A stretch of DNA of 43,922 nt from a bacterium. Lineage in GTDB: Bacteria; Elusimicrobiota; Elusimicrobia; Elusimicrobiales; UBA9959. Position numbers and translations under genes: made by a program. Every line of letters starts with the position of its first letter. Positions within the stretch are counted from its first letter, which is position 1. The notes beneath the pieces were generated by a model. That model did no database searches, was not told the DNA's origin, and saw only the letters and a program-made list of their open reading frames with translations. Location: contig JAJZOZ010000005.1 in assembly GCA_021811405.1 (NCBI GenBank), positions 1-43,922 of the forward strand, read 5' to 3'. Positions 10,273-18,213 of the stretch are shown here, piece after piece.

Positions 10273-11322
10273 ATGGAAAAGATAGAAAAATTACTCGATA
10301 ACGGTGAATTCGCCAGGGCGCTGACGGCGCTGAAACGCGCCGCGGCCGGACCGGGGCGGGCCCGGACGCTTTTCATGAAGGGCGAGGCTCTGCGCGGGCT
10401 GGGCCTGTTCGCTGCGGCGCTGAAGGAATACGCCGCTTCGAAGAAGGCGGGCAAAGGCGACGAGGAGCTGCTGTCGGAGGCGCTCTTGGGCGAGGCGCGC
10501 TGCTTCAGGGCCCTCGGTAACGAAAAGGGCGCCTTCTCTTCCGCCAAAAGGGCGCTGGTCCTTTCCCGCAAGCTGGGGATCTCCGGGGAGGACGCCAGGC
10601 TGGAGTGGGCACTGGCGCTGCGGCTGACGGGCCGGTTGACCGAGGCCGCGAAGCTGCTGGAAGGGCTTTATAAAGGTTATAAGAAGAGCGCGGACCTGTC
10701 CGGCCAGGCTTTCGCCTTGTGGGCGCTCGGCGGGCTGTACAGGCTGCAGGGGCGCTACGGTGAAGGCATAGCGGCTTTCGAGGGCTCGCTGAAGGCGGCC
10801 GGCAAGGATGGCGACGAGGCCGCGGCCGGCTACGCCCTGTTCGGCCTCGGCGGCATCCTGCGCGTCGCCGGACACATGGGCCGGGCGCTCGACTGCTATG
10901 TCAGGGCGCGCAGGCTCTTCGCCCGGACGGACGACGCTTTCGCCAAGGCCTACGCGGAATGCGGCACCTCTAACGTGCTGCGCCAGCTGGGACGCCTGGA
11001 GGAAGCCTACGCGGGCTATGCGCGCGCGCACAAGCTCTACTCGGCCCTGTCGGACTGGGCGGACCTGGGCTTCGTGGAATGGGGGATGGGGGAGATAAAC
11101 AGGAAGAACGGTGACTTCGGCGCCGCGCTGAAGAACTACCGCGAGGCGGCCAGGCTGTTCAAAGGCCGCTCCGAGCCGCGCGGCGAGGCGCTTACCCTGC
11201 TCTCGCTGGCCCAGCTCTATTACCTTACCGGCGAAACCTCGCGCGCCGAGGGTCAGCACGCCGCCGCGATGAAGCACATCCGCCGCCACGGCCTGCACAC
11301 CCACCTGGAAACGTTCACCTGA
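10273..11322 (+). CDS. Tetratricopeptide-repeat protein
   Basis: A 349-residue soluble protein with no signal peptide or membrane helix. It is almost entirely Ala/Leu/Gly-rich helical pairs with TPR spacing. Repeats are visible at roughly residues 33-66, 70-105, 110-145, 148-185, 190-225, 230-262 and 268-330, with recurring A-x-x-x-Y/F and G/A positions. TPR arrays are protein-binding scaffolds; the partner is unknown. The gene stands 27 nt after the glycosylase gene and has no Shine-Dalgarno. The palindromic repeat begins within a few bases of its stop codon. Confidence 0.8.
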   Translation: MEKIEKLLDNGEFARALTALKRAAAGPGRARTLFMKGEALRGLGLFAAALKEYAASKKAGKGDEELLSEALLGEARCFRALGNEKGAFSSAKRALVLSRKLGISGEDARLEWALALRLTGRLTEAAKLLEGLYKGYKKSADLSGQAFALWALGGLYRLQGRYGEGIAAFEGSLKAAGKDGDEAAAGYALFGLGGILRVAGHMGRALDCYVRARRLFARTDDAFAKAYAECGTSNVLRQLGRLEEAYAGYARAHKLYSALSDWADLGFVEWGMGEINRKNGDFGAALKNYREAARLFKGRSEPRGEALTLLSLAQLYYLTGETSRAEGQHAAAMKHIRRHGLHTHLETFT

Positions 11323-11323
11323 G

Positions 11324-11510
11324 TACAGGCCAGCAAGTTCGCAAGTCCTGTCGAGGTTCTTGCCTCGGCAGGCACGCGGTCGCGAACACCGTGCCCGCCC
11401 CTCGTCAAACTGCGGTGTCGCTTCGCTCCACTCAGTCGTCGCGCTTACGCGAGCTCCTCCCTCCGCGACGGCCTTCGAGGCAGAACCCTCGCCACCCGCT
11501 CCTGGTATTT
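11324..11510 (+). repeat. Palindromic repeat family, copy 1
   Basis: An imperfect long inverted repeat. The arm CGAGGTTCTTGCCTCG (11352-11367) pairs with CGAGGCAGAACCCTCG (11476-11491), 15 pairs with one bulge on each side. An outer TACAGG / CCTGGTA pair closes it. It shares CCCTCGCCACCCGCTCC (11486-11502) exactly with 36656-36672. It shares GTGTCGCTTCGCTCCAC (11415-11431) exactly, in inverse orientation, with copy 2. It starts about two bases after the TPR gene stop. No convincing coding sequence lies in it. Confidence 0.85.
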
Positions 11511-11565
11511 TGCCCGCCGCATGGAAGCGATCGCTAAGTGTAAGTAGTTATCAGGATCGGAGGGG
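11511..11565. other. Spacer between two repeat copies
   Basis: The 448-nt stretch between the TPR gene and lptB (11323-11770) holds no credible gene. It is made of repeat copies 1 and 2 in opposite orientation, separated by this 55-nt spacer, plus about 37 nt before the lptB stop. I see no promoter or terminator in the spacer. Confidence 0.6.
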
Positions 11566-11733
11566 AGACCGCGGGGCCAGGTTAGCAAAACCTTCGTGAG
11601 GGCGAGGCTTGCGTAGCGCCGCGTGGAGCGAAGCGACACTTTCTTGCCCGAATGATGAGCGAGGGCACGGTGTGTCCCGGATGGAGCGACAGCGACAGGT
11701 CCCCGCGCGTTTTGCGTTCTGGCCCCGCGGTAG
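11566..11733 (-). repeat. Palindromic repeat family, copy 2 (inverse orientation)
   Basis: Perfect 13-bp outer arms, ACCGCGGGGCCAG (11568-11580) and CTGGCCCCGCGGT (11719-11731), enclose a second 7-bp pair, GCAAAAC (11585-11591) and GTTTTGC (11709-11715). GTGGAGCGAAGCGACAC (11623-11639) is the exact complement of 11415-11431 in copy 1. GGGCGAGGCTTGCGTAGCG (11600-11618) matches the complement of 36612-36630 at 18 of 19 positions. It lies about 40 nt beyond the lptB stop codon. Confidence 0.85.
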
Positions 11734-11770
11734 GCCCCGCCTCCGCATCCCGCGGTTTATCGAATGCGGT

Positions 11771-12490
11771 TTACAGCTTGAAGTCCCAGCCGAGGTAGAG
11801 CTCGCGGGCCTTGGGGTCGTTGAGCAGCTTGTTCGCGTCGCCGTCTATCAGGATCTGCCCGCCGTAGATCAGGTAGGAACGGTCCGTGATGGAGAGCGTC
11901 TCGCGCACGTTGTGGTCCGTGATCAGCACGCCTATGCCCTTGTCCTTGAGGTGGGTGATGATCTTCTTGAGGTCGCTGACGGTGATGGGGTCTATGCCCA
12001 CGAAGGGTTCGTCGAGCAGGATGATCCTGGGGTCGTTTATCATCACCCTTGCCACCTCGAGGCGGCGCTTCTCGCCGCCGGACAGAGTCCAGGCCTTCTG
12101 CGCCCGGAGCTTCAGCAGGCCGAACTCGCCCAGCAGCGCTTCCACCCGGGCCATCATGGCCCGGCGGTCCGGAGTGGTGCGCTCCAGTATGGCCACCAGG
12201 TTCTCCTCTACCGTGAGGCCCCTGAACACCGTGGGCTCCTGGGCCAGGTAGCCTATCCCGCCGCGGGCCCGGGCGTACATGGGTTCCCTCGTGGCGTCGC
12301 GCCCGTCGAGGAATACCTGCCCGGAGTCCGGTTCCAGGAAGCCTACCAGCATATGGAAAGTGGTCGTCTTGCCGGCGCCGTTGGGGCCCAGCAGGCCGCA
12401 GACCTCGCCCGAGGAGATGCTGAGCGAGATGCCGTTGACCACCTTGCGGCGGCTGAAAGATTTCTCCAGCAGGCTGCATTCGAGTTTCAT
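11771..12490 (-). CDS. lptB: LPS export ABC transporter ATPase
   Basis: A 239-residue cytoplasmic ATPase that powers LPS extraction by LptFG and delivery through LptC and LptA. Walker A is GPNGAGKT at residues 35-42. The signature LSGGEKRRLEVARV, Walker B IILLDEPFVGIDP and the H-loop ITDHNVRETL are all present. Length matches E. coli LptB (241). The start ATG overlaps the lptA-like stop by 4 nt. It is the last gene of the LPS run; the repeat pair follows. lptF and lptG are not in the window. Confidence 0.97.
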   Translation of the reverse strand: MKLECSLLEKSFSRRKVVNGISLSISSGEVCGLLGPNGAGKTTTFHMLVGFLEPDSGQVFLDGRDATREPMYARARGGIGYLAQEPTVFRGLTVEENLVAILERTTPDRRAMMARVEALLGEFGLLKLRAQKAWTLSGGEKRRLEVARVMINDPRIILLDEPFVGIDPITVSDLKKIITHLKDKGIGVLITDHNVRETLSITDRSYLIYGGQILIDGDANKLLNDPKARELYLGWDFKL

Positions 12491-13170
12491 TTGCGCTCCG
12501 CGGCGGCCGGCGGCGGGGTATCCTTCACCCAGCCGGACACCTTGTCGTAGAACTTTATGTCTCTGCTGTCCTTGAAGAACTTTATCCTCTCGGCGTTGAT
12601 CGCGAAATCGTACCCCTGGCGGTTGCCGATGGCGGCGGGCCTGTCCCTGTACATCAGGAAGGTGCCCTCCCTGTTGTCGTAGAGCCCGGCGCCCGAGTAC
12701 ATGTCCAGGTTGTCCGTGGAGAGGGAGAAGAAATCGCCGAAGGTTATCAGCCCTTTCTTGTTCTCGGCGAGCGCCGCGCCGGATTTCCCGCGCAGCACCC
12801 TCCCGTCCGGCCCCGTATATTTCATGTCTATCGGCGCCGTACCGCGCTTCAGCCTCGCTTCTTCCTTCGCCTCCAGGTAGAAGGCCTGGTCGCTGTTGAC
12901 CTCCACCAGCGACTTGTCGTCGAAGCGCCGGAGCATGTAGACCGAACCCCGCATGTCCCAGGCCTGGGCGGGCCTGTTGTAGCGCGCGTTGTCGGCCTTC
13001 AGCGTGTACTTGGGATTGCGGAAGGAGACGTTGCCTTCGAAGATCTCCAGGTCCCTGGCCCGGTCCATCTTCCACTTGTCGCTCTTTACGACCGAGCCCC
13101 GCAGGAAGTCGTCCGCGGCCCTCAGCGGGCCGGAGGCGGCGAGCAGCAGCGACAGCAGCAATAGCCTCAT
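12487..13170 (-). CDS. lptA: LptA/OstA-like periplasmic LPS transport protein
   Basis: A 227-residue secreted protein with a signal peptide (MRLLLLSLLLAASGPLRA). A beta-jellyroll OstA-type repeat follows, with the pattern of short strands typical of the family (DLEIFEGNVSFRN, YTLKADNARYN, and a later AINAERIKFFKD). LptA forms the periplasmic bridge for LPS between the inner membrane and LptD. It lies between lptC and lptB and overlaps both by 4 nt. The divergent sequence makes position in the operon an important part of the call. Confidence 0.85.
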   Translation of the reverse strand: MRLLLLSLLLAASGPLRAADDFLRGSVVKSDKWKMDRARDLEIFEGNVSFRNPKYTLKADNARYNRPAQAWDMRGSVYMLRRFDDKSLVEVNSDQAFYLEAKEEARLKRGTAPIDMKYTGPDGRVLRGKSGAALAENKKGLITFGDFFSLSTDNLDMYSGAGLYDNREGTFLMYRDRPAAIGNRQGYDFAINAERIKFFKDSRDIKFYDKVSGWVKDTPPPAAAERK

Positions 13171-13666
13171 TCCTTGGCCAGCCTCGTTTCCTGGTGCTGG
13201 ATCTCTATCTCGGAGAGGTCCGGGTTGGCCGTGAAGCCGCGGCCCTGTATCACCGTCTTCCCCTTGTAGATCGTCAGCGGCTCCTCGGTCCAGATCTTCC
13301 CGCGGGCCGAGCTGTAGTAGAGCCTGGAGGTGGCCAGGCGCATGCCGTCCCTGCGGGAGTCCACCTCCACCTCGTCGCTCAGCACGGCGGACCTCTCCTG
13401 CATCTTGAGCGAGCCAGTGCGGGAGGTTATGGCGGAGGAGACCTTGCCCGCCTCGTAGAACTTCAGGCGCGGAGAGGTGAAGGTCATGACGGCGTTCTTC
13501 TCGTCCATCCGCCCCTTGGCGGCCTCCAGGCTCCAGCGGGCCCCGTCCGGGGAGGTCTCGGCCATGGTGAATCTCTCCAGCAGGCTACCCCCGGGAGCGC
13601 CGTGCCGGCGGCGCCGCCGCCGCAGCCGGCCGCAAGGAGCAGGAAAAGGGGCAGTATTTTCCTCAA
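13167..13666 (-). pseudogene. lptC: LptC-like protein split by an apparent one-base frameshift
   Basis: A TTG at 13666 overlaps the kdsD stop (TTGA) and opens a lipoprotein-type signal (LPLFLLLAAGC). The frame then runs off. From about 13588 a second frame reads SLLERFTMAETSPDGARW and continues to 13167 as an LptC-like beta domain. One extra base in the run of five C (13588-13592 on the plus strand) would join both halves into a single protein of about 166 residues. LptC is the bitopic membrane protein that passes LPS from LptBFG to LptA. The break is either a real mutation, a slippage site or a sequencing error. Starting at the internal ATG (13565) would give 132 residues without an anchor. 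Confidence 0.75.
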
Positions 13667-14640
13667 CCCAGGCCTTCCTTCAGCAGGTCCCGTTCGTCTA
13701 TGATGCCTACCGGCCGCCCCGTGCGGGCGTCGGTGACCGGCAGGTTGTCTATCTTGCGCTCGGAGATCAGCCGCGCGGCCTCCATGGCCGGGGTTTCCGG
13801 GTGCACGGTGAGCGGCCCGCGGGTCATGACGGCCCTGACGGGCACGGAGAGGTCCTGCAGGCCCTCCTGCAGGCGGCGGCGGAGGTCGCCGTCGGTGAAG
13901 TAGCCGGTCAGCCGGCCGCGGGGGCCGGTCACGGAGACCGCGCCGGCCCGGGTATCGGTCATGGCGCGCAGGGCCTTCGCGATGGTGTCGGATTCCCGGA
14001 CCACCGGGTTCTCCGCGCCGCTGCGCATCAGGTCGGCGACCTTTAGATTAAGGAGCTTGCCCAGGTTGCCGCCCGGATGGAGCCGCGCGAAATGGTTCTT
14101 GCCGAAGCCCTTGAGCTTCATCAGCGTCACGGCGAGCGCGTCGCCGAGGGCCAGCATGGCGGTGGTGGAGGAGGTGGGCACGATGCCGAAAGGGCAGGCC
14201 TCCGACTTCACGCGCAGGCGCAGGACCACGTCGGCGTTCCTGGCCATACGGGAGGCCGGGTTGTTGGTGATCGCGATCACGGGCAGTCCCTGCTTCCTGA
14301 GTATCGGCAGCAGCTTGGCCGTTTCCTCGGTCTCGCCGGAATAGGACAGCGCTATGGCCACGTCCTCCGAGGCTATCATGCCGAGGTCCCCGTGAAGGGA
14401 CTCCACCGGGTGCAGGTAGACGCTGCGCGTGCCGGTGGAGGCCAGCGTCGCGGCTATCTTGCGGGCTATCAGGCCGGACTTGCCCACGCCGAGCAGGACG
14501 GCCTTGCCCGGGCATTTCTCGAGCAGGCGCACGGCCCGGACGAAGGAAGTGTCTATGGCCGAGGCCAGGCCGGAAACGGCGCCGGCCTCCGACCTGATGA
14601 CCGCCCTGGCGGCGGAGATTATCAGCGAGTCCTTGTGCAT
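13663..14640 (-). CDS. kdsD: D-arabinose 5-phosphate isomerase
   Basis: A 325-residue enzyme that converts ribulose 5-phosphate to arabinose 5-phosphate, the first step to Kdo. The N-terminal SIS domain contains GVGKSGLIARKIAATLASTG and HGDLGMI. Two CBS domains follow, at about residues 205-260 and 270-325, ending in GIIDERDLLKEGL. Length matches KdsD (about 328). It overlaps lptC by 4 nt and follows the zinc-ribbon gene by 1 nt. The usual neighbour kdsC, often between kdsD and lptC, is missing here. Confidence 0.96.
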   Translation of the reverse strand: MHKDSLIISAARAVIRSEAGAVSGLASAIDTSFVRAVRLLEKCPGKAVLLGVGKSGLIARKIAATLASTGTRSVYLHPVESLHGDLGMIASEDVAIALSYSGETEETAKLLPILRKQGLPVIAITNNPASRMARNADVVLRLRVKSEACPFGIVPTSSTTAMLALGDALAVTLMKLKGFGKNHFARLHPGGNLGKLLNLKVADLMRSGAENPVVRESDTIAKALRAMTDTRAGAVSVTGPRGRLTGYFTDGDLRRRLQEGLQDLSVPVRAVMTRGPLTVHPETPAMEAARLISERKIDNLPVTDARTGRPVGIIDERDLLKEGLG

Positions 14641-14641
14641 G

Positions 14642-14905
14642 CTATTCGGCCGGCACCTTGTGGGGGTTGAGCCACGGCGTCATCTCCGGCGGCAGGTGCC
14701 GCTGGTCGTAGGGAGGGGGGAGCTTATGCAGCAGGTAGCTGACCAGGAAGAAGCCCGCGGTCAGCGTCAGATAGATCCACGAGAGCGTCTTCAGGTGCCA
14801 TTTCCAGCCGGGGAACCAGGCCGGAGGCAGGGTCAGGTCGCTGCCGCATTTCCTGCAGAACTTGAGAGTCGGGCGGTTGTCCTGCCCGCAGTTGGTGCAT
14901 TTCAT
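14642..14905 (-). CDS. Small zinc-ribbon membrane protein
   Basis: An 87-residue protein. The N-terminal zinc ribbon has Cys3, Cys6, Cys17 and Cys20 (CTNC...CRKC). One membrane helix spans about residues 40-59, and a Pro-rich tail follows. Such proteins are widespread with no fixed role. It sits between kdsA and kdsD with gaps of 12 nt and 1 nt, so it is part of the LPS operon. A link to Kdo or LPS work is only inferred from position. Confidence 0.8.
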   Translation of the reverse strand: MKCTNCGQDNRPTLKFCRKCGSDLTLPPAWFPGWKWHLKTLSWIYLTLTAGFFLVSYLLHKLPPPYDQRHLPPEMTPWLNPHKVPAE

Positions 14906-14917
14906 CTGTTCACCTCG

Positions 14918-15766
14918 TCACTTTGAATTAACGCCCGCCAGCTGCGCGGCCAGCCTGTCCACCCTGTTCAGGGCCGACACCACCTCTTTCACCGAGGACA
15001 GCTTAAGCGAGTTGGGCCCGTCGGAGAGGGCGCGCGCCGGGTTGGGGTGCGCCTCGAAGAAGAGGCCCGCTATCTTCAACGCGGCCGCGGCCTTGGCCAG
15101 CGGCACCGCGAAACGGCGGTCGCCGCCCGTGGCGGCGCCTAGGGCGCCCGGCCGCTGCACGGAGTGGGTGCAGTCGAAGATGACCGGGCAGCCGAAATCC
15201 TTCATGATCTCGAGCGCGCGCATGTCCACCACCAGGTTGCCGTAGCCGAAAGTGGAGCCGCGCTCGGTAAGCATGATACCGGCCGCCTTGCGGCTTTCCA
15301 GTTTCCTGACGATGTTCTCGGCCTCCCAGGGGGAGAGGAACTGGCCCTTTTTCACGTTCACCGGCAGGCCGGTGTCGGCGCAGGCGAAGAGCAGGTCCGT
15401 CTGCCGGCACAGGAAGGCCGGGACCTGCAGCAGGTCGGCCGCCTCGGCCACCGGACCGGCCTGGGAAGGCTCGTGGACGTCGACGACCAGCGGCACGCCG
15501 AGGCGGGTCTTCAGCTCGCGCAGGAAATCCAGCGCTGTCTGCATGCCTATGCCGCGGAACGAGCTGTGCGAGCTGCGGTTGGCCTTGTCGAAGGACGCCT
15601 TCAGCACGAAAGGGGTCCTGAGGGCGTCGAAGACGGCCTTGAGGCCGGCCGCGGCGGCCGCGTAGGACCTGGTGGTCTCTATGACGCAGGGGCCGGCTAT
15701 GTAGGCCAGCGGCCTGTCGTTGGAGAAGACCACGCCGCCGACTTTAACTTCCTTCTGTCTGACCAT
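14918..15766 (-). CDS. kdsA: 3-deoxy-8-phosphooctulonate synthase (Kdo-8-P synthase)
   Basis: A 282-residue TIM-barrel enzyme that condenses phosphoenolpyruvate with arabinose 5-phosphate. Family strings are present: IAGPCVIE, KASFDKANRSS, VVDVHEP, LCRQTDLL, VKKGQF and FDCTHSVQ. The Cys in GPCVIE is the metal-ligand position of metal-dependent KdsA enzymes, which supports that class. It lies 10 nt downstream of pyrG and 12 nt upstream of the zinc-ribbon gene. Confidence 0.97.
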   Translation of the reverse strand: MVRQKEVKVGGVVFSNDRPLAYIAGPCVIETTRSYAAAAAGLKAVFDALRTPFVLKASFDKANRSSHSSFRGIGMQTALDFLRELKTRLGVPLVVDVHEPSQAGPVAEAADLLQVPAFLCRQTDLLFACADTGLPVNVKKGQFLSPWEAENIVRKLESRKAAGIMLTERGSTFGYGNLVVDMRALEIMKDFGCPVIFDCTHSVQRPGALGAATGGDRRFAVPLAKAAAALKIAGLFFEAHPNPARALSDGPNSLKLSSVKEVVSALNRVDRLAAQLAGVNSK

Positions 15767-15776
15767 GCTGCTCCTT

Positions 15777-17402
15777 TCAGGCGGCCTGCGCCGCCTCGCA
15801 CTTGCTGGAATTCGCCCTGTTCTTGACGGCGGCCGCCACGAAGCTGAAGAACAGCGGGTGGGGCATCAGCGGCCGGGACTTGAACTCGGGGTGGAACTGT
15901 ACGCCGACGAACCACGGGTGCGACTTGATCTCCACTATCTCCGGGAGGTTCAGTTTCTTGTGGAAGCCGCTTATCGCCATGCCTTTCTTCGCGTACTGGG
16001 CGGCGTACCTGCCGTTGAACTCGTAACGGTGGCGGTGCCTCTCGGAGATGGCCGAGGCCCCGTAGATGCGGTGGGCCAGCGTGCCCTTCTTTATCTCGCA
16101 GGCGTAGGCGCCGAGGCGCATCGTGCCGCCCTTGTCCTTCACGCCCTTCTGCGCGGCCATCAGGTCCACCACCGGGTGGGGGGTCTTCGGGTCGAACTCG
16201 GAGGAATGCGCGCGCCTGAGGCCCAGCACGTTGCGGGCGAACTCGATAGCGGCGCACTGCATGCCGAGGCAGATGCCGAGGAACGGGAGCTTGTGCTCGC
16301 GGGCGTAGCGCACGGCCTCTATCTTGCCCTCGATGCCGCGGTCCCCGAAACCGCCCGGTACTATCAGGCCGTCGGCCTTGCCGAGGCGCTCCTTGAAGTC
16401 AGGGGCCTCCACGTCCACGTAATCGAACTCGGCCTTTACGCCGTTGGCTATCGCGCCGTGGTGTATCGCCTCGGCGAGCGACTTGTAGGAATCCTTGAGC
16501 TTGGTGTACTTGCCGGCTATGGCTATGCGCACCGGCTGGGCGGAAGCGGCGCTCTTGAGGCGCTGTACGAAGTCGGTCCATTCGTCGAAATCCCACTTGC
16601 CGCTGCGCAGGCGCAGCAGCATCATGATCTGCTCGTCGAGGCCCTGCTTCTTGAGCATGAAGGGCACGTCGTAGATGGACGGCGCGTCGGCCGCGTCCAC
16701 CACGGCCTCGCGCGGCACGCTGGTGAAGAGGGCTATCTTGTTCTTGATGTCGCGGGCCAGCGGCTTGTCGGCCCGGCAGACGATGATGTCCGGGTCTATG
16801 CCTATCTCGCGCAGCTTGTTGACCGAGTGCTGGGTGGGCTTGGTCTTCAGCTCGTCGGAGGCGGTCAGGTAGGGGACCAGCGTCACGTGCAGGTAGAGCA
16901 CGTCGTTGCGCATGCGGTCGGGGCGCATCTGGCGCGCGGCCTCCAGGAACGGGAGGCTCTCGATGTCGCCGACGGTGCCGCCGATCTCTATGATGGCGAT
17001 GTCGAAGCCCTCGCCGGCCTTTATGAAGCGGCGCTTGATCTCGTCGGTGATGTGGGGGATGACCTGGACGGTCTGGCCCAGGTAGCCGCCCTCGCGCTCC
17101 TTGGCGATGACGGTCTGGTACACCTGGCCCGCGGTCATGATGTTGACGCGGCCGGTGTCGATGCCGAGGAAGCGCTCGTAGTAGCCCAGGTCCAGGTCGG
17201 TCTCGGCGCCGTCGTCGGTGACGAAGACCTCGCCGTGCTGGAACGGGGCCATCGTGCCGGCGTCCACGTTGATGTACGGGTCGCACTTCATGATGGTGAC
17301 GGAGAGGCCGTGGGCCTTCAGCAGCCTGCCTATGGAGGCCGCGGTGATGCCTTTGCCGAGAGAGCTGACTACGCCGCCGGTCACGAAAATATATCTGGTC
17401 AT
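15777..17402 (-). CDS. pyrG: CTP synthase
   Basis: A 541-residue enzyme that aminates UTP to CTP using glutamine. The synthetase domain starts with TRYIFVTGGVVSSLGKG and includes MKCDPYINVDAGTM. The class I glutamine amidotransferase domain has the nucleophile Cys in GICLGMQ and the His-Glu pair in QFHPEF. The ATG at 17402 follows GGGGA by about 6 nt; an 8-residue longer reading has no better signal. Its placement between kdsB and kdsA makes sense because KdsB consumes CTP. A perfect 8-bp hairpin lies just upstream. Confidence 0.98.
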   Translation of the reverse strand: MTRYIFVTGGVVSSLGKGITAASIGRLLKAHGLSVTIMKCDPYINVDAGTMAPFQHGEVFVTDDGAETDLDLGYYERFLGIDTGRVNIMTAGQVYQTVIAKEREGGYLGQTVQVIPHITDEIKRRFIKAGEGFDIAIIEIGGTVGDIESLPFLEAARQMRPDRMRNDVLYLHVTLVPYLTASDELKTKPTQHSVNKLREIGIDPDIIVCRADKPLARDIKNKIALFTSVPREAVVDAADAPSIYDVPFMLKKQGLDEQIMMLLRLRSGKWDFDEWTDFVQRLKSAASAQPVRIAIAGKYTKLKDSYKSLAEAIHHGAIANGVKAEFDYVDVEAPDFKERLGKADGLIVPGGFGDRGIEGKIEAVRYAREHKLPFLGICLGMQCAAIEFARNVLGLRRAHSSEFDPKTPHPVVDLMAAQKGVKDKGGTMRLGAYACEIKKGTLAHRIYGASAISERHRHRYEFNGRYAAQYAKKGMAISGFHKKLNLPEIVEIKSHPWFVGVQFHPEFKSRPLMPHPLFFSFVAAAVKNRANSSKCEAAQAA

Positions 17403-17439
17403 TGTTGTCCCCGCGCTCGCGCGCAACCGACACCGACAA

Positions 17440-17458
17440 GGGCCGCCAGCGGCGGCCC
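17440..17458 (-). other. Perfect GC-rich hairpin between kdsB and pyrG
   Basis: GGGCCGCC-AGC-GGCGGCCC gives an 8-bp stem with a 3-nt loop in the 70-nt gap before pyrG. On the coding strand it is followed by only two T residues, so it is not a clear intrinsic terminator. It could slow transcription or protect the mRNA. Confidence 0.45.
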
Positions 17459-17472
17459 GGCCCGCCGGCCTC

Positions 17473-18213
17473 CTAACGCCGGGCTTTCTTGATGTATCTC
17501 GCGGCGGCCCCGAGGTCGGCCGGCACGTCTATCGCCGGCCCGAGGGCCGGCACTTCCGCCACCGCGATGCGCATGCCGTTCTCCAGCGCGCGCAGCTGCT
17601 CCAGCCGCTCGAGGCGCTCCAGCGGGCTGGGTTTAAGTTCTACGAAACGTTCCAGAGCTTCCCTGCGGTAGATATAGAAGCCGTAATGCCGGTAGTACGG
17701 CAGGTGCCGCAGCTCGGAGAGCTCGTGGTGGAAAGGTATGGGACAGCGCGAGAAATAGATCGCGCGGCCGCGGCCATCCATCGCCACCTTAACGCAGTTG
17801 GGGTTCGAGACGTCCGCCTTGTCCGTGATGCGGGTGCACGCGGTGCCGATGTGGCAGTCCGGAGAGCTCTTGAGCTTCAGGAAGGCCTTCTTCAGCACCG
17901 CCGGCCTCATGAACGGCTCGTCGCCCTGGATATTTATGACGAACTCGGCCCGGGTGCCGCGGGAGGCCTCGTGGACGCGGTCCGTGCCCGACTGGCACCG
18001 GGGGCTGGTGAGCACCGCCCTGGCGCCGAAGGCCCGGCAGGCCTGCAGCACCTTCTCGTGCTCAGTGGCTATCACCACGTCGCCGAGGCCGGACCTTACG
18101 GCCGCCTCCCAGCACCACCGCACCACCGGCTTGCCGGCCAGGGGCGCCAGCACCTTCCCGGGGAAGCGCTGGGACCCGTAGCGGGCCGGTATCACTATCA
18201 GGCAGTTATCCAT
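17473..18213 (-). CDS. kdsB: CMP-Kdo synthetase (3-deoxy-manno-octulosonate cytidylyltransferase)
   Basis: A 246-residue enzyme that activates Kdo with CTP. The N-terminal nucleotide-binding motif is IPARYGSQRFPGKVL. QGDEPF, YFSRCPIPF and a late PSPLERLERLEQLRALE segment are characteristic. Length is standard for KdsB (about 248). It overlaps the upstream heptose kinase gene by 16 nt and precedes pyrG by 70 nt. Confidence 0.97.
   Translation of the reverse strand: MDNCLIVIPARYGSQRFPGKVLAPLAGKPVVRWCWEAAVRSGLGDVVIATEHEKVLQACRAFGARAVLTSPRCQSGTDRVHEASRGTRAEFVINIQGDEPFMRPAVLKKAFLKLKSSPDCHIGTACTRITDKADVSNPNCVKVAMDGRGRAIYFSRCPIPFHHELSELRHLPYYRHYGFYIYRREALERFVELKPSPLERLERLEQLRALENGMRIAVAEVPALGPAIDVPADLGAAARYIKKARR

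Noticed and set aside
11360-11760. Short ORFs of 60-80 codons between the TPR gene and lptB
   Set aside because: They lie wholly within the repeat copies and change frame and content between copies.
17440-17458. Intrinsic terminator between kdsB and pyrG
   Set aside because: The hairpin is perfect but lacks a U-tract on either strand; left as an unexplained stem.
15720-17492. 590-codon plus-strand frame opposite pyrG
   Set aside because: Antisense artefact; pyrG motifs are complete on the minus strand.
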